Below, piece after piece: positions 44,772-54,089 of a stretch of 64,000 bases of DNA (the stretch's first letter is position 1; the number at the start of each line of letters is the position of its first letter). The notes under the pieces were generated by a model. It searched no databases, had not been told where the DNA came from, and saw only the letters and a list, made by a program, of their open reading frames with translations. The position numbers and the translations under genes were made by a program. The stretch is from Hydrogenimonas sp. SS33. GTDB lineage: Bacteria > Campylobacterota > Campylobacteria > Campylobacterales > Hydrogenimonadaceae. Location: contig NZ_AP026369.1 of assembly GCF_040436365.1 (NCBI RefSeq), positions 931,501-995,500 on the forward strand, in the 5' to 3' direction.

Positions 44772-46480
44772 TAGGCGCCGGGGACTTCCTGTCGATGTTC
44801 GACGGAGTAAGTGAAAGTCGGCGTCGTCATGTTGTAGATATATTTGATAAACTTGCCGGTTTTGGCGTCATAGATACCGATCCGCCCGGTTGTCCATTCG
44901 GAGATAAAGGTCCATTTGCCGTGGTTGGCGGGCTCTGCGTGCAGCAGGCGCGGTTGTACCGGATGCTTGACACGATGGCCTTTCTTCGGCGTATAAGTGA
45001 CCAATTTCTCTTTGGACATTTTGGATGCGATCTCTTTGCCTTTGACCGTCTGATACTGCGTAGCATCCCAGGTTTGCAGGATTTTGCCGGTATGGGCGTC
45101 GATCAGATGTCCTTTCTTCTTGCCGACTTCGATGATTCTGTCGGTTTTGAGGGTCTGCTTGTTGATCAGGTAGACCTTGTTGTAGTTGGAAGGTCCACCC
45201 AACACGCAGTCGGACCAGATGTAGGGCGTATCTTTGCTGGTACCGACGAAGAGTCCGCCGCCTGCCGTCGGAACGTTGGCGACGACTTCATTGTTCATGT
45301 CCCAGATAACAACATTACCGACATTCATACTGTTGGTCGCATTGAGCTGGCCATATTTGTCATTGTACCAGGAGCTGCCCTGTCCGGGGTGCGGTTTGGT
45401 ACCGGGGCCGGTATAAATTTTGGCCGCCAGTTTTTTCGTTTTCAAGTCCACAACACCCATCAGGTCACTTCCCTGAGATGCGACATAGACGAACCGTCCC
45501 ATCTGCTTACCTTCGTTCTCAAATGCATCGTGCAGAATCTTACCGATATTCGGAATATCCCCGACAATCGGGAAGTCAGGCTTGCTGTAATCGACGATAT
45601 AAACATGTCCGCCATCTTTGAGGGCAAAGCTGAAGTAAGGTGCGTAGGGTGTGTCGGCAATGTAAGCGACACGGCTCGGTCCGATGTTGCCGTCAGGGTC
45701 GATGACGCTGGCGGTCGGGTAGACTTTCAGCGGCTCCAGAGTCAACGCGTCGCAGAGAACGGCACCGCCGGGGTTGTAGTTACCCGCCATGACATATTTT
45801 CCGTCAGGTGAGACCGCCAGACCGCGGGATTCCTGACCGACCTGGACACTGGCGATAGCCGGCTGTCCGGGAGCGTTGAGGTCGAACATCGTCAGACGTC
45901 CGGAGCGGCTGATGGAGTAGGCGTAGCGTGGCATACGCTTGTTGGTCACGGTCACATGTACAGCGAAGCCCGCTTTGTGGCGAGAAAGGACTTTGCCGGT
46001 CGTTCCGTCGATGAAGTCGACCAAAGAGGCGTCACGCTCGGTCGCGAAGACGATATCTTTGACATCTTTGACATCGGTCGGATGGGGATACTTCTTGAAA
46101 AGAGCTTCACGATCGGCCAGCTTTTTCCACGTTTTTTTGACTTCATCGAGTGAAAGTTTCAGTTCGACCGTATTTTTCCAGTTCATCAGCCAGTCGACCA
46201 TCCCGGCGGCATCGTCGCGGCTGAATGTACTCTTCCATGCCGGCATCGCCGTACCGGGCTTACCGTTTAAAATGGTGTCGACCAGCATCTGCTTGTTTTT
46301 CTTTTTCAGCGCCTTGGGCCGCAGGTCGGCACCGACACCTCCCTGGTGAATCGGGCCGTGACATCCCTGGCACTCTTTTTCGTACATTTTACCGAAATTC
46401 ATATGGGATGTACCCGCATAGAGCGATCCGGTCACCATAGATGCAGCTGCAGCCAGACTCAGAAACTTGGCAATCTTCAT
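44771..46480 (-). CDS. nirS: Cytochrome cd1 nitrite reductase
   Basis: 569 residues. Signal sequence (1-22), cytochrome c domain with CQGCH near residue 37, and the eight-bladed d1 propeller (about 120-569). Segments GRFVYVASQGSDLMGVVDL and TKPHPGQGSSWYND fit the d1 domain. It reduces nitrite to NO. ATG 46480 has AGGAG with better spacing than the ATG just before it. Heme d1 genes follow. Confidence 0.96.
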   Translation of the reverse strand: MKIAKFLSLAAAASMVTGSLYAGTSHMNFGKMYEKECQGCHGPIHQGGVGADLRPKALKKKNKQMLVDTILNGKPGTAMPAWKSTFSRDDAAGMVDWLMNWKNTVELKLSLDEVKKTWKKLADREALFKKYPHPTDVKDVKDIVFATERDASLVDFIDGTTGKVLSRHKAGFAVHVTVTNKRMPRYAYSISRSGRLTMFDLNAPGQPAIASVQVGQESRGLAVSPDGKYVMAGNYNPGGAVLCDALTLEPLKVYPTASVIDPDGNIGPSRVAYIADTPYAPYFSFALKDGGHVYIVDYSKPDFPIVGDIPNIGKILHDAFENEGKQMGRFVYVASQGSDLMGVVDLKTKKLAAKIYTGPGTKPHPGQGSSWYNDKYGQLNATNSMNVGNVVIWDMNNEVVANVPTAGGGLFVGTSKDTPYIWSDCVLGGPSNYNKVYLINKQTLKTDRIIEVGKKKGHLIDAHTGKILQTWDATQYQTVKGKEIASKMSKEKLVTYTPKKGHRVKHPVQPRLLHAEPANHGKWTFISEWTTGRIGIYDAKTGKFIKYIYNMTTPTFTYSVEHRQEVPGA

Positions 46481-46537
46481 CATTTCTCCTTTGAAAATTG
46501 AGGTTTCTCCCCCTCTTTAAACCGTTTGATTAACGGT

Positions 46538-46714
46538 TCACCACTCTCCCGCAGACTCTATATCGCCCTGTTCGATCTTCTTCTTCTCCTGAAAATAGAT
46601 GAAGAACATCGGAATGATCAAAATCGTATGCAGTGCGATCGTCAGAGTCAAAGGACCCTGATTGAGCCAGGCGAAAATGTTGTTACATGCCACATCGGTA
46701 CATGCTGTCCACAT
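46538..46714 (-). CDS. Small membrane protein between norB and nirS (58 residues)
   Basis: Start ATG with AAAGGAG 7 bases upstream. One helix at about 22-41 (LTLTIALHTILIIPMFFIYF), short N-terminal part with two Cys (ACTDVACNN), charged tail. No family is recognised. It looks like a small subunit or assembly partner for NorB or NirS. Confidence 0.7.
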   Translation of the reverse strand: MWTACTDVACNNIFAWLNQGPLTLTIALHTILIIPMFFIYFQEKKKIEQGDIESAGEW

Positions 46715-46753
46715 ATTCTACTCCTTTCTTTCTTAAATTACTTTTTACACATA

Positions 46754-46774
46754 AGGAAGGGATGGACCCTTCCT
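46754..46774 (-). other. Hairpin after norB
   Basis: Perfect 8-base-pair stem AGGAAGGG/CCCTTCCT, 5-base loop, between norB and the small gene. It may act as a stability hairpin; no T-run follows directly. Confidence 0.5.
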
Positions 46775-46779
46775 CATGC

Positions 46780-48243
46780 TCAAGCGGCTGCAGCGGCAGC
46801 TGCAGCGCCTTCCATATTCTCGGCCTGCTTGGATTCGACGGCACCGATGGTGAGAAGATCCCAGGCAAGATAGACAAATCCGACAAACGTCACGATACCC
46901 ATCGCCAGGCGCCAGCCTTGTGCCTGAAGCATCCAGGGAAGGTTCTGTGCGATGAAGTAGGCATCCCAACCGCCGCCGAGGTCGGCACGCTCGACGAGCA
47001 CCTGCTCATAGCCGGCGATCGTCAGTGCGACAGTCATACCCAGCACACCGAAGGTGATGAGAACGATGGCCATTTTGCTTTTGAAGGTCATCGTCATCTT
47101 TTTGATTCCATAGGCACCCTGAACACCCAGATACATCATACCGATCAGGATAGTCGCATAGGCTCCGAAGAAGGCCAGGTGGCCGTGGGCCGCCGTAAAC
47201 TGCGTACCGTGGGTATAGATGTTGACCTGCGGCAGAGTATGGAAGAATCCCCAGATACCCGCACCCAGGAAGTTTCCGAAGGCGTTGATGGCGATCCATC
47301 CCATGGCAGGGGTGTTGTTTACCGCATGCGCACCGCTTGTGGCCTCTTTATGCCCCTGTTCTTTACCCCAGTCGTAGAGAACATGAACGAACATCGCAAC
47401 CAGCGGCACAGGCTCCAGGGCGGAGAAGAGCGCACCGATCTCCCACCAGTACTCGGGCGTACCGATCCAGAAATAGTGGTGTCCCAGTCCCAGAATACCG
47501 GAACCAAACAGCATCAAAACTTCGATCCAGAGCCACATTTCGACGATTTCGCGTTTGGCGCCCAGGATTTTGATGAGGCCGTAGGCTGCCAGCGTTCCGA
47601 CGAAAACTTCCCAGGTCGCTTCGACCCACAGGTGGATGACCCACCACCACCAGTACTGATCCATGGAGATGTTGTCGGTGAAGAACATGCCGCACAGATA
47701 GAGGCCGGCTAGGGCGAAGAGGTCGGCGACCATGACAGTCATGATTCCGGTTTTGCGACCTTTCATATAGGTCGCGAAAACGTTCCAGTAGAAAATCAAG
47801 ACGACCACGACGATGCCGATATCGGCCCAGCGCGGCGCTTCCAGATATTCACGGCCTTCGTTGATGAACCAAATGGTACTTTCGTTACCCGGTCCGACCT
47901 GAATGAAGATGAAGACCAGAACGACGACGGCGACGGCTGCGGTCAGAACCCAGAAAGCGAGCTTACCGAGGCCGATAGCCACCGCCTCTTCACCCGTTTC
48001 GTCGGGCAACATATAATAGACCGCACCGATCATCGCATAGAGCATCCATACGACCAATGCGTTGATGTGCACCATACGGGCAACGCTGAAGTCGAAAATT
48101 TCGTAGAGAAAACTTGGATATACAAACTGAATGGCGGCAATCAGACCCATCAGCAGCTGTGCGCCGAAAAGGACGAGAGCCACACGGAAATAGTTCATCG
48201 CGAGCTTTTGCGATTCGTATTTCAAATGAGCACTAGTGAGCAT
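46780..48243 (-). CDS. norB: Nitric oxide reductase large subunit NorB
   Basis: 487 residues, about twelve membrane helices. HINALVVWMLYAMIG has the heme b His; WWWWVIHLWVEATWEVF has the active-site His/Glu region; GHHYFWIGTPEYWWEIG and TAAHGHLAFFGAYA give the remaining heme and Fe ligands. It reduces NO to N2O with NorC. The C-terminus is a run of eight Ala. The start follows GGAGG and overlaps the norC stop by 11 bases. Confidence 0.95.
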   Translation of the reverse strand: MLTSAHLKYESQKLAMNYFRVALVLFGAQLLMGLIAAIQFVYPSFLYEIFDFSVARMVHINALVVWMLYAMIGAVYYMLPDETGEEAVAIGLGKLAFWVLTAAVAVVVLVFIFIQVGPGNESTIWFINEGREYLEAPRWADIGIVVVVLIFYWNVFATYMKGRKTGIMTVMVADLFALAGLYLCGMFFTDNISMDQYWWWWVIHLWVEATWEVFVGTLAAYGLIKILGAKREIVEMWLWIEVLMLFGSGILGLGHHYFWIGTPEYWWEIGALFSALEPVPLVAMFVHVLYDWGKEQGHKEATSGAHAVNNTPAMGWIAINAFGNFLGAGIWGFFHTLPQVNIYTHGTQFTAAHGHLAFFGAYATILIGMMYLGVQGAYGIKKMTMTFKSKMAIVLITFGVLGMTVALTIAGYEQVLVERADLGGGWDAYFIAQNLPWMLQAQGWRLAMGIVTFVGFVYLAWDLLTIGAVESKQAENMEGAAAAAAAA

Positions 48244-48898
48244 GGGTACCTCCTGCTAAACGTTTCGCACTTTGAGAGAAGTTTCTCGGGAATCCGTTGG
48301 TGTCGATTGCACTCATGTGTTTCAGGAAAGCCACCAGTGCGACCGCCTCATCCTTCGTAATTCCCAGGTCGGGCATCATGCGGGCGTGCGTCGGATATTT
48401 GTCGGGGTGCATCAGGAATTCGGCCATCGCCTCTTCCTTTGTGCTTTTGCCGGTAATCCCTTCCATCGTGCCGTCGTTCCATTTTGTGTCGAGCCACGCT
48501 TTGGTCAGGTCGGGGGCGTAGTATCCGCCGTTACCCAGCAGGGTGTGGCAGTCCATGCAGTTCTTGGCCTGCTCGGTCAGCTTGCCTTTGTGCAGCAGGG
48601 CCGCCGCCTCCTGGGCACTCCACTGTTTGCCGAAGAAATCCTCTTTTTCGCCGATCACCGGCACCTCATGACCCCGTTTCTGGTCATACTTGTAGTCGAT
48701 ATGGTAGTTGATGACCGTCGCGGCGGGGATCCGCTTGGTCACACCGTTTTTCAGGTCCGCATCGCTGCCCATACCGATCTGTCCCATCGTGTCGAACGTC
48801 AGCCAGATCAGCAGTACGGTCGCGGTACCGGTGACCCAGGCCGCCGAACGACGCCAGAACCGTATGCTCGTCCAGACGGAAGCACTCTTCTTGCTCAT
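48233..48898 (-). CDS. norC: Nitric oxide reductase cytochrome c subunit NorC
   Basis: 221 residues. A membrane anchor at about 18-38, one CMDCH heme site near residue 114, then GNGGYYAPDLTKAW and a Met ligand candidate in ARMMPDLGI. It passes electrons from periplasmic cytochromes to NorB. AGGAGAG lies upstream of the ATG. Confidence 0.94.
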   Translation of the reverse strand: MSKKSASVWTSIRFWRRSAAWVTGTATVLLIWLTFDTMGQIGMGSDADLKNGVTKRIPAATVINYHIDYKYDQKRGHEVPVIGEKEDFFGKQWSAQEAAALLHKGKLTEQAKNCMDCHTLLGNGGYYAPDLTKAWLDTKWNDGTMEGITGKSTKEEAMAEFLMHPDKYPTHARMMPDLGITKDEAVALVAFLKHMSAIDTNGFPRNFSQSAKRLAGGTHAH

Positions 48899-48913
48899 CT
48901 CTCCTCCTTTGAA

Positions 48914-49255
48914 TTATTGATGATCTGCCTCTTTGGATTCATAGCGCTTTTCCGACTCCGTCACCAGATAAAAGTAAAGATGGGGCGCGAACAGATAGGC
49001 GATCATCGTCACCATCAATACTTTGGTCGTGAAAGCGCTGCTGTGAATCCGCAGTGCCAGATCATACAAACTGTAAGCCTGCAATATCCAGAATATATAG
49101 CCGGCAAACTGCCACTTTTTCGAAAGAAATCCCATCTTTGAAAGTGTCACCAACCCGGCATAGCCGACTCCGAACACCAGGACCAGCGTGGCTACGATGA
49201 AGATCCCCAGAAACTCACCCGGTGCGAGCTGGGGAAGATTGATGACCGATTCCAT
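48914..49255 (-). CDS. Membrane protein preceding norC (113 residues)
   Basis: Three to four hydrophobic segments (about 14-36, 48-65, 82-103). AAAGGAG precedes ATG 49255. First gene of the nor-nir operon. It may help Nor assembly or be an extra subunit, but no family is recognised. Confidence 0.75.
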   Translation of the reverse strand: MESVINLPQLAPGEFLGIFIVATLVLVFGVGYAGLVTLSKMGFLSKKWQFAGYIFWILQAYSLYDLALRIHSSAFTTKVLMVTMIAYLFAPHLYFYLVTESEKRYESKEADHQ

Positions 49256-49301
49256 GACGGCACTCCTTTCTGAACTATACACCTGAATAAGGCGTAGGGA
49301 T

Positions 49302-49343
49302 ATTATGGCAATTTTTTAAGCCATCCCTATTGACATGCATCAA
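49302..49343 (-). promoter_or_regulatory. FNR/DNR-type operator and promoter of the nor-nir operon
   Basis: The dyad at 49330-49343 reads TTGAC-ATGC-ATCAA on the plus strand. On the minus strand CATAAT lies at 49307-49302 as the -10 box, which puts the dyad centre near -41. It precedes the gene at 48914 and so the whole nor-nir cluster. Confidence 0.8.
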
Positions 49344-49411
49344 GAAAAAAGGATTTTTTTGTAATTTAACGTATGGGTATTTTTGTTAAGTTATTTTTTA
49401 TAAGTAGAAGG

Positions 49412-49435
49412 TGAAGCCCGTTTTTATGGGCTTCA
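49412..49435 (-). terminator. Terminator of the gene at 49443
   Basis: Stem TGAAGCCC/GGGCTTCA (8 base pairs, 8-base loop), followed on the minus strand by CCTTCTACTTATAAAAAAT. It insulates the next operon downstream. Confidence 0.7.
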
Positions 49436-49442
49436 ATGAGTT

Positions 49443-49814
49443 TCACTGCTCGTAGACAAGACAGCGGGCGGCGAAAAAAGGGCGTGTATAGGCATCGGAA
49501 AAGAAGTAATCCCCTTCGAGACGCCAGCCGTTCTCTTTTTTTAAGATAACCGATTGGGCGGCTTTTCTGTTGGCCCGACTTTCACAAATGACGGCTTTGC
49601 CGGCATGAAACGCCGCCTCTACCTCTTTTATCCGGGAAGTCGTGGCCCAGTAATGGAGCCCGATAGCCACTGCGAGAAAGAGTGCGACCCCCGTCAACCC
49701 CTTTTTGACGGCACCCTTTCCCATAAACGGCCGGGTCGTGACGAAGAGTGTGACCAGCAGAATAATGCCCGCAAGTATGAGGTAGGCCCCTTCGATATAG
49801 AAAAACTTTCCCAC
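49443..49814 (-). CDS. Hypothetical membrane protein divergent from the Crp/Fnr regulator
   Basis: 123 residues. Two hydrophobic segments (about 6-26 and 38-55) and a soluble C-terminal part with two Cys. The GTG at 49814 is chosen because AAGGAG is 5 bases upstream. Shares the TTGAT-N4-ATCAA site with the plus-strand genes. Function unknown. Confidence 0.65.
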   Translation of the reverse strand: MGKFFYIEGAYLILAGIILLVTLFVTTRPFMGKGAVKKGLTGVALFLAVAIGLHYWATTSRIKEVEAAFHAGKAVICESRANRKAAQSVILKKENGWRLEGDYFFSDAYTRPFFAARCLVYEQ

Positions 49815-49888
49815 GCACACTCCTTCTTTTATCTTTAAAACAATTTTAATTATTAAACAAAATGGTATCATAAAGTGTCGATATCTCG

Positions 49889-49902
49889 TTGATCAAAATC
49901 AA
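49889..49902. promoter_or_regulatory. FNR consensus site between divergent genes
   Basis: Exact consensus TTGAT-CAAA-ATCAA. On the minus strand a weak TACCAT (49867-49862) would place it near -40. On the plus strand TATACT (49944-49949) would place it near -60, a class I position. It may control the Crp/Fnr regulator itself. Confidence 0.75.
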
Positions 49903-49981
49903 GATTTGGCCTCTTTCTAACCTCTTTCTCAGTATTTCGCATCTATACTCATGCTCCAAAGCAATTCCGGAAGGATATTCC

Positions 49982-50167
49982 ATGGATGCGGTCCTAACCC
50001 TTGTTTTCAGCATTGTCATGCTCTTTTTCATGATCTATCCCGCGATGAAGATTACGGAGTGGATCGACGCGAAAATCGGCATACCGGATCGATGGTACAA
50101 ACCCGTCATGCTTCTGACGGTTCTCGTTTTATCGCTTTTCATAGGAGTTTTTCTTAAATATGCCTGA
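49982..50167 (+). CDS. Small two-helix membrane protein before the Crp/Fnr gene
   Basis: 61 residues with two helices (about 3-22 and 40-58). AAGGAT precedes the ATG. Overlaps the regulator gene by 8 bases. No family is recognised. Confidence 0.7.
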   Translation: MDAVLTLVFSIVMLFFMIYPAMKITEWIDAKIGIPDRWYKPVMLLTVLVLSLFIGVFLKYA

Positions 50168-50816
50168 ATCAAAGACAATGGAAAAGCTGAAAAGTTTCTA
50201 CCTTTTCAAACATTTGACCGATGCGCAGTTCAAACGGCTCGAAGAGATATCCAATATTATGGATTATAAAAAAGGAACCATTCTTTTCTTCGAAGGGGAC
50301 GAGGCGAAAAACATGATCGTCCTGCTCGACGGGATTCTGCAAGTCTACAAAACCGACCAGAAGGGGAACAAAGTCATTCTCCACCACTTCTTTCCCGTCG
50401 ACGTCATCGCCGAAATCGTCAATTTGGAGCATATGCGCTATCCCGCTTCCGCCGAATTCGAAACCGACGGGAAAGCACTGGTCATCAACTATGAACACTT
50501 CGAAAACGAGTTTCTCAAAAACCCCGAAGTCGCTTTCGCCTTCATCAAGTCACTCTCCAAAAAGATCAAATACCTCGAAAATGTCATCGCCACCAACATG
50601 GTGATGAACTCCACCGCCCGGGTCGCCAAATTCATCTGCGAACACGGCCACGAAATCTCCTCTTTGAAAAAGAGCATGATCGCCGCCGACTTGAACATGA
50701 CCCCTGAAACCCTCTCCCGCATTCTCAAAAAACTCTCCACACTCGGCTTGATAGAGAAGAGAAAAGAGGAGATTGTCATTCTCGACAAAGAGGGCCTCGA
50801 GACGTTTTATCTTTAG
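50160..50816 (+). CDS. Crp/Fnr-family regulator, DNR-like
   Basis: 218 residues. N-terminal cyclic-nucleotide-binding-like barrel (about 15-125), long helix, and C-terminal helix-turn-helix with recognition segment MTPETLSRILKKL. Its E-x-x-S-R matches FNR/DNR members that read TTGAT. There is only one Cys (FICEHG), so it cannot carry an FNR Fe-S cluster; NO sensing as in DNR is more likely. It is located between the nor-nir and nap clusters, next to matching operators. Confidence 0.9.
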   Translation: MPESKTMEKLKSFYLFKHLTDAQFKRLEEISNIMDYKKGTILFFEGDEAKNMIVLLDGILQVYKTDQKGNKVILHHFFPVDVIAEIVNLEHMRYPASAEFETDGKALVINYEHFENEFLKNPEVAFAFIKSLSKKIKYLENVIATNMVMNSTARVAKFICEHGHEISSLKKSMIAADLNMTPETLSRILKKLSTLGLIEKRKEEIVILDKEGLETFYL

Positions 50817-50946
50817 TAATGCAAAGCATGGGCAAAGCCCATGTTTTGGCGGGGACCGGCCGTCCCAAAAGATTTTATGGTATGCCCCTAAAACTTCGGA
50901 ATCTTTAGATTAGTGAAGACGTCACGCTTTTTGCGTAACGTCTGAT
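50817..50946 (-). repeat. ACTGATGTTACGCA element, copy D (degraded, reverse)
   Basis: The body GGCGGGGACCGGCCGTCCC and right end ACGCTTTTTGCGTAACGTCTGAT match copies C and E. The left terminus is damaged (TAATGCAAAGC). No target duplication is evident. It lies just past the regulator stop. Confidence 0.8.
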
Positions 50947-51083
50947 CCAAGAAATATGCAAAGTGCGGGAAAAACCCGTGTTTTTACGAAGACATGACTC
51001 TCCACTCCACTCTTTTTACTTCCCATTATTACAAACTTTTTACACACCATATTTAGTTTGACTTGAAAGATTCATCAATGATT

Positions 51084-51125
51084 TTGACGAAAATCAAGAA
51101 CAATTCAGGTCTACTCCTGTAAAAT
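51084..51125 (+). promoter_or_regulatory. FNR/DNR-type operator and promoter of the nap operon
   Basis: TTGAC-GAAA-ATCAA at 51084-51097 and TAAAAT at 51120-51125. The dyad centre is about 41 bases before the expected start near 51132. The remaining 413-base gap upstream of napA holds repeat copy D and no gene. Confidence 0.8.
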
Positions 51126-51229
51126 TGGAGCGTGTTGGAATCCTAGTGCCCAGACTCAAGATATCATTAAGGATATTTTCTGTCTGGGCGCTTGGGGTCC
51201 AGAACGTGCAAATTTATTAGGAGGTAAAT

Positions 51230-54034
51230 ATGTCATCTATGTCACGACGTGACTTCCTCAAGAGCGCTGCCGCCGCTACGGCTGCCAGTGCTGTGGGGAT
51301 GTCGGTTCCTACCGAAGTGGCGGCCAAGGCCAACGAAGCGGAGAGCGGCTGGCGCTGGGACAAAGCGGTATGCCGGTTCTGCGGTACCGGTTGCGGCATC
51401 ATGGTTGCAACCAAAGACGGCAAGATCGTCGCGGTCAAAGGGGACCCGGCGGCTCCGGTCAACCGCGGTCTGAACTGTATCAAAGGGTACTTCAACGCCA
51501 AAATCATGTACGGTGCCGACCGTTTGACCACGCCGCTGCTGCGCATGAACGACAAGGGCGAATTCGACAAACACGGCAAATTCAAGCCGGTCAGCTGGAA
51601 ACGCGCCTTCGACGAAATGGAGCGTGCCATCCGCAAGGCGCTCAAAGAGGGCGGCCCCGAAGCGGTAGCCGTCTTCGGTTCGGGTCAGTATACGATCCAG
51701 GAGGGGTATGCCGCATCCAAAATGATGAAAGCGGGATTCCGCTCCAACGCCATCGACCCCAACGCGCGCCACTGTATGGCTTCCGCGGTCGTCGGTTTTT
51801 ACCAGACTTTCGGTATCGACGAACCCTCCGGATGTTACGACGACATCGAAATCACCGATACCATCGTCTCCTGGGGTTCCAACATGGCGGAGATGCACCC
51901 GATTCTCTGGTCCCGCGTCACCGACCGGAAACTCTCCGATCCCGAGCGGGTCAAAGTGGTCAACATGTCGACCTACACGACACGCAGTTCCGACCTGGCG
52001 GACATCGAGATCATCTTTACCCCCAACACCGACGTCGCCATCTGGAACTACCTGGCGCGTGAAATCGTCTACAACCATCCCGAAGCGATCGACTGGGATT
52101 TCGTCAAGAAACACTGTATCTTCGCGACCGGTTTCGTCGAAACGGGTTACGGTATGAGAACCCCGGAAGAGGCGAAAAAACTGGGGTACAGCGACAAAGA
52201 ACTCGAAACAATCAAGAACGAGACGAACCACATCGTCAGCAAACGCGAAGCACCCGCTCTCGCACCTCTGGGTTACAAAGCGGGCGACAATATGAAAATG
52301 GTCCACCGCGGCCATGCCCTCGGGCACTGGGAGATCAGCTTCGAAGAGTTCAAAAAAGGCCTCGAACCCTATACCCTCGACTATGTCGCCAAAATCGCCA
52401 AAGGCGACCCGGACGAGCCGCTGGAAATCTTCAAAGGCAAACTGGAAGCGCTCCGCGACCTCTATATCGACAAGAGCCGCAAAATGGTCAGCTTCTGGAC
52501 CATGGGTATGAACCAGCACAACCGCGGCTCCTGGGACAACGAACTCTCCTATACCGTCCACTTCCTTCTCGGCAAGCAGGCCAAGCCCGGTTCCGGTGCC
52601 TACTCGCTCACCGGCCAGCCTTCCGCCTGCGGTACGGCACGTGAAGTCGGTACCTTTACCCACCGTCTGCCGGCCGATATGCTGGTCAAGATTCCAAAAC
52701 ACCGAAAGATCGCCGAGAAAATCTGGAAATTGCCTGAAGGAACCCTCAACCCGGTCGGATATCAGCATATCGTCAATATCCACCGACAGATCGAAAGTGG
52801 AAAGATCAAATTCGCATGGGTCAACGTCTGTAACGCCTTCCAGGATACGGCCAACGCCAACCACTGGATCAAAGCGGCAAGGGAAAAAGATGTCTTCATC
52901 GTCACATCCGACGGTTATCCCGGCATCTCCGCGAAAGTCTCCGACCTGGTTCTGCCGTCGGCGATGATCTACGAAAAGTGGGGTGCCTACGGAAACGCCG
53001 AACGCCGCACCCAGCACTGGCGACAGCAGGTCCTGCCCGTCGGCGACGCCATGAGCGACACCTGGCAGTGGGTCGAACTCTCCAAACGCTTCACGGTCAA
53101 GGACCTCTGGGGCGAATGGACCATCAAAGGGGGCAAAAAACTCCCCAACGTCATCGAAAAGGCGAAGAAGATGGGCTACAAAGAGGATACGACCATGTTC
53201 GAGATCCTCTTCGCCAACGACTACTACCGCAGCTTCAAAGCCGACGACCCGATTATGGAAGATTTCGACAACTCCGAAGTCTTCGGCGACAAGCGGAACG
53301 TAGTCGGCAGCGACGGCAAAGTCTTCAAAGGGTACGGCTTCTTCATCCAGAAAGCCCTCTGGGAAGAGTATCGCCTCTTCGGTGAAGGCCACGGCCACGA
53401 CCTCGCCGACTTCGACACCTACCACCGCGTCCGCGGTCTGCGATGGCCTGTCGTCAACGGAAAAGACACCCCCTGGCGCTTCAACGTCAAATACGACCCC
53501 TATGCACGCAAATGGGCGAAGCCGGGTGAAGAGTTCTGTTTCTACGGGCCGCTGCTCAAAACGATCAAACGGGGTAACCTCAAGAAGATCGAACCGGGCA
53601 AAGGCAAGATCAATCTCAAGAACAAAGCGAAGATCTTCTTCCGCCCCTATATGGATGCGACGGAGTGGCCGGACGAAAATTACGACACCTGGCTCTGTAC
53701 GGGCCGTGTCATCGAGCACTGGCACTCAGGTACCATGACGATGCGCGTTCCAGAACTCTTCCGCGCGATGCCGGAAGCGCTCTGCTACATGAACCCGAAA
53801 GATGCGGCCGCCAAAGGCCTCAAAGACGGAGACCTCGTCTGGATCGAAAGCCGCCGGGGCAAAGTCAAAGCCCACATCCAGACACGCGGACGGAACCGAC
53901 CGCCCCGCGGACTCGTCTTCGTACCCTGGTTCGACGAGCGCGTCTTCATCAACAAAGTTACGCTCGACCACACCTGTCCGATGTCCAAACAGACCGACTA
54001 CAAAAAGTGTGCGGTCAAGATCTATAAGGCGTAA
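51230..54034 (+). CDS. napA: Periplasmic nitrate reductase catalytic subunit
   Basis: 934 residues. Tat signal SRRDFLK at 5-11; 4Fe-4S ligands C48, C51, C55 and C83; the Mo-bis-MGD Cys in [19 protein letters not shown]-terminal dinucleotide domain with [15 protein letters not shown]. Reduces nitrate to nitrite in the periplasm. Ribosome site AGGAGG. The length is that of the epsilonproteobacterial form. Confidence 0.98.
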   Translation: MSSMSRRDFLKSAAAATAASAVGMSVPTEVAAKANEAESGWRWDKAVCRFCGTGCGIMVATKDGKIVAVKGDPAAPVNRGLNCIKGYFNAKIMYGADRLTTPLLRMNDKGEFDKHGKFKPVSWKRAFDEMERAIRKALKEGGPEAVAVFGSGQYTIQEGYAASKMMKAGFRSNAIDPNARHCMASAVVGFYQTFGIDEPSGCYDDIEITDTIVSWGSNMAEMHPILWSRVTDRKLSDPERVKVVNMSTYTTRSSDLADIEIIFTPNTDVAIWNYLAREIVYNHPEAIDWDFVKKHCIFATGFVETGYGMRTPEEAKKLGYSDKELETIKNETNHIVSKREAPALAPLGYKAGDNMKMVHRGHALGHWEISFEEFKKGLEPYTLDYVAKIAKGDPDEPLEIFKGKLEALRDLYIDKSRKMVSFWTMGMNQHNRGSWDNELSYTVHFLLGKQAKPGSGAYSLTGQPSACGTAREVGTFTHRLPADMLVKIPKHRKIAEKIWKLPEGTLNPVGYQHIVNIHRQIESGKIKFAWVNVCNAFQDTANANHWIKAAREKDVFIVTSDGYPGISAKVSDLVLPSAMIYEKWGAYGNAERRTQHWRQQVLPVGDAMSDTWQWVELSKRFTVKDLWGEWTIKGGKKLPNVIEKAKKMGYKEDTTMFEILFANDYYRSFKADDPIMEDFDNSEVFGDKRNVVGSDGKVFKGYGFFIQKALWEEYRLFGEGHGHDLADFDTYHRVRGLRWPVVNGKDTPWRFNVKYDPYARKWAKPGEEFCFYGPLLKTIKRGNLKKIEPGKGKINLKNKAKIFFRPYMDATEWPDENYDTWLCTGRVIEHWHSGTMTMRVPELFRAMPEALCYMNPKDAAAKGLKDGDLVWIESRRGKVKAHIQTRGRNRPPRGLVFVPWFDERVFINKVTLDHTCPMSKQTDYKKCAVKIYKA

Positions 54035-54038
54035 TTAC

Positions 54039-54063
54039 GGGGAAGCGCTTTGCGCTTCACCCC
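54039..54063 (+). other. Hairpin between napA and napG
   Basis: GGGGAAGCGC/GCGCTTC-A-CCCC with a TTT loop, 4 bases after the napA stop. No T-run follows. It probably stabilises napA mRNA or reduces readthrough into napG, setting different subunit amounts. Confidence 0.6.
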
Positions 54064-54089
54064 ATTTCAAATAAAGGTGGATTGAGTCT

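Noticed and set aside
50160-50816. Oxygen-sensing FNR with an Fe-S cluster
   Set aside because: The protein has only one Cys, so the four ligands needed for the cluster are missing.
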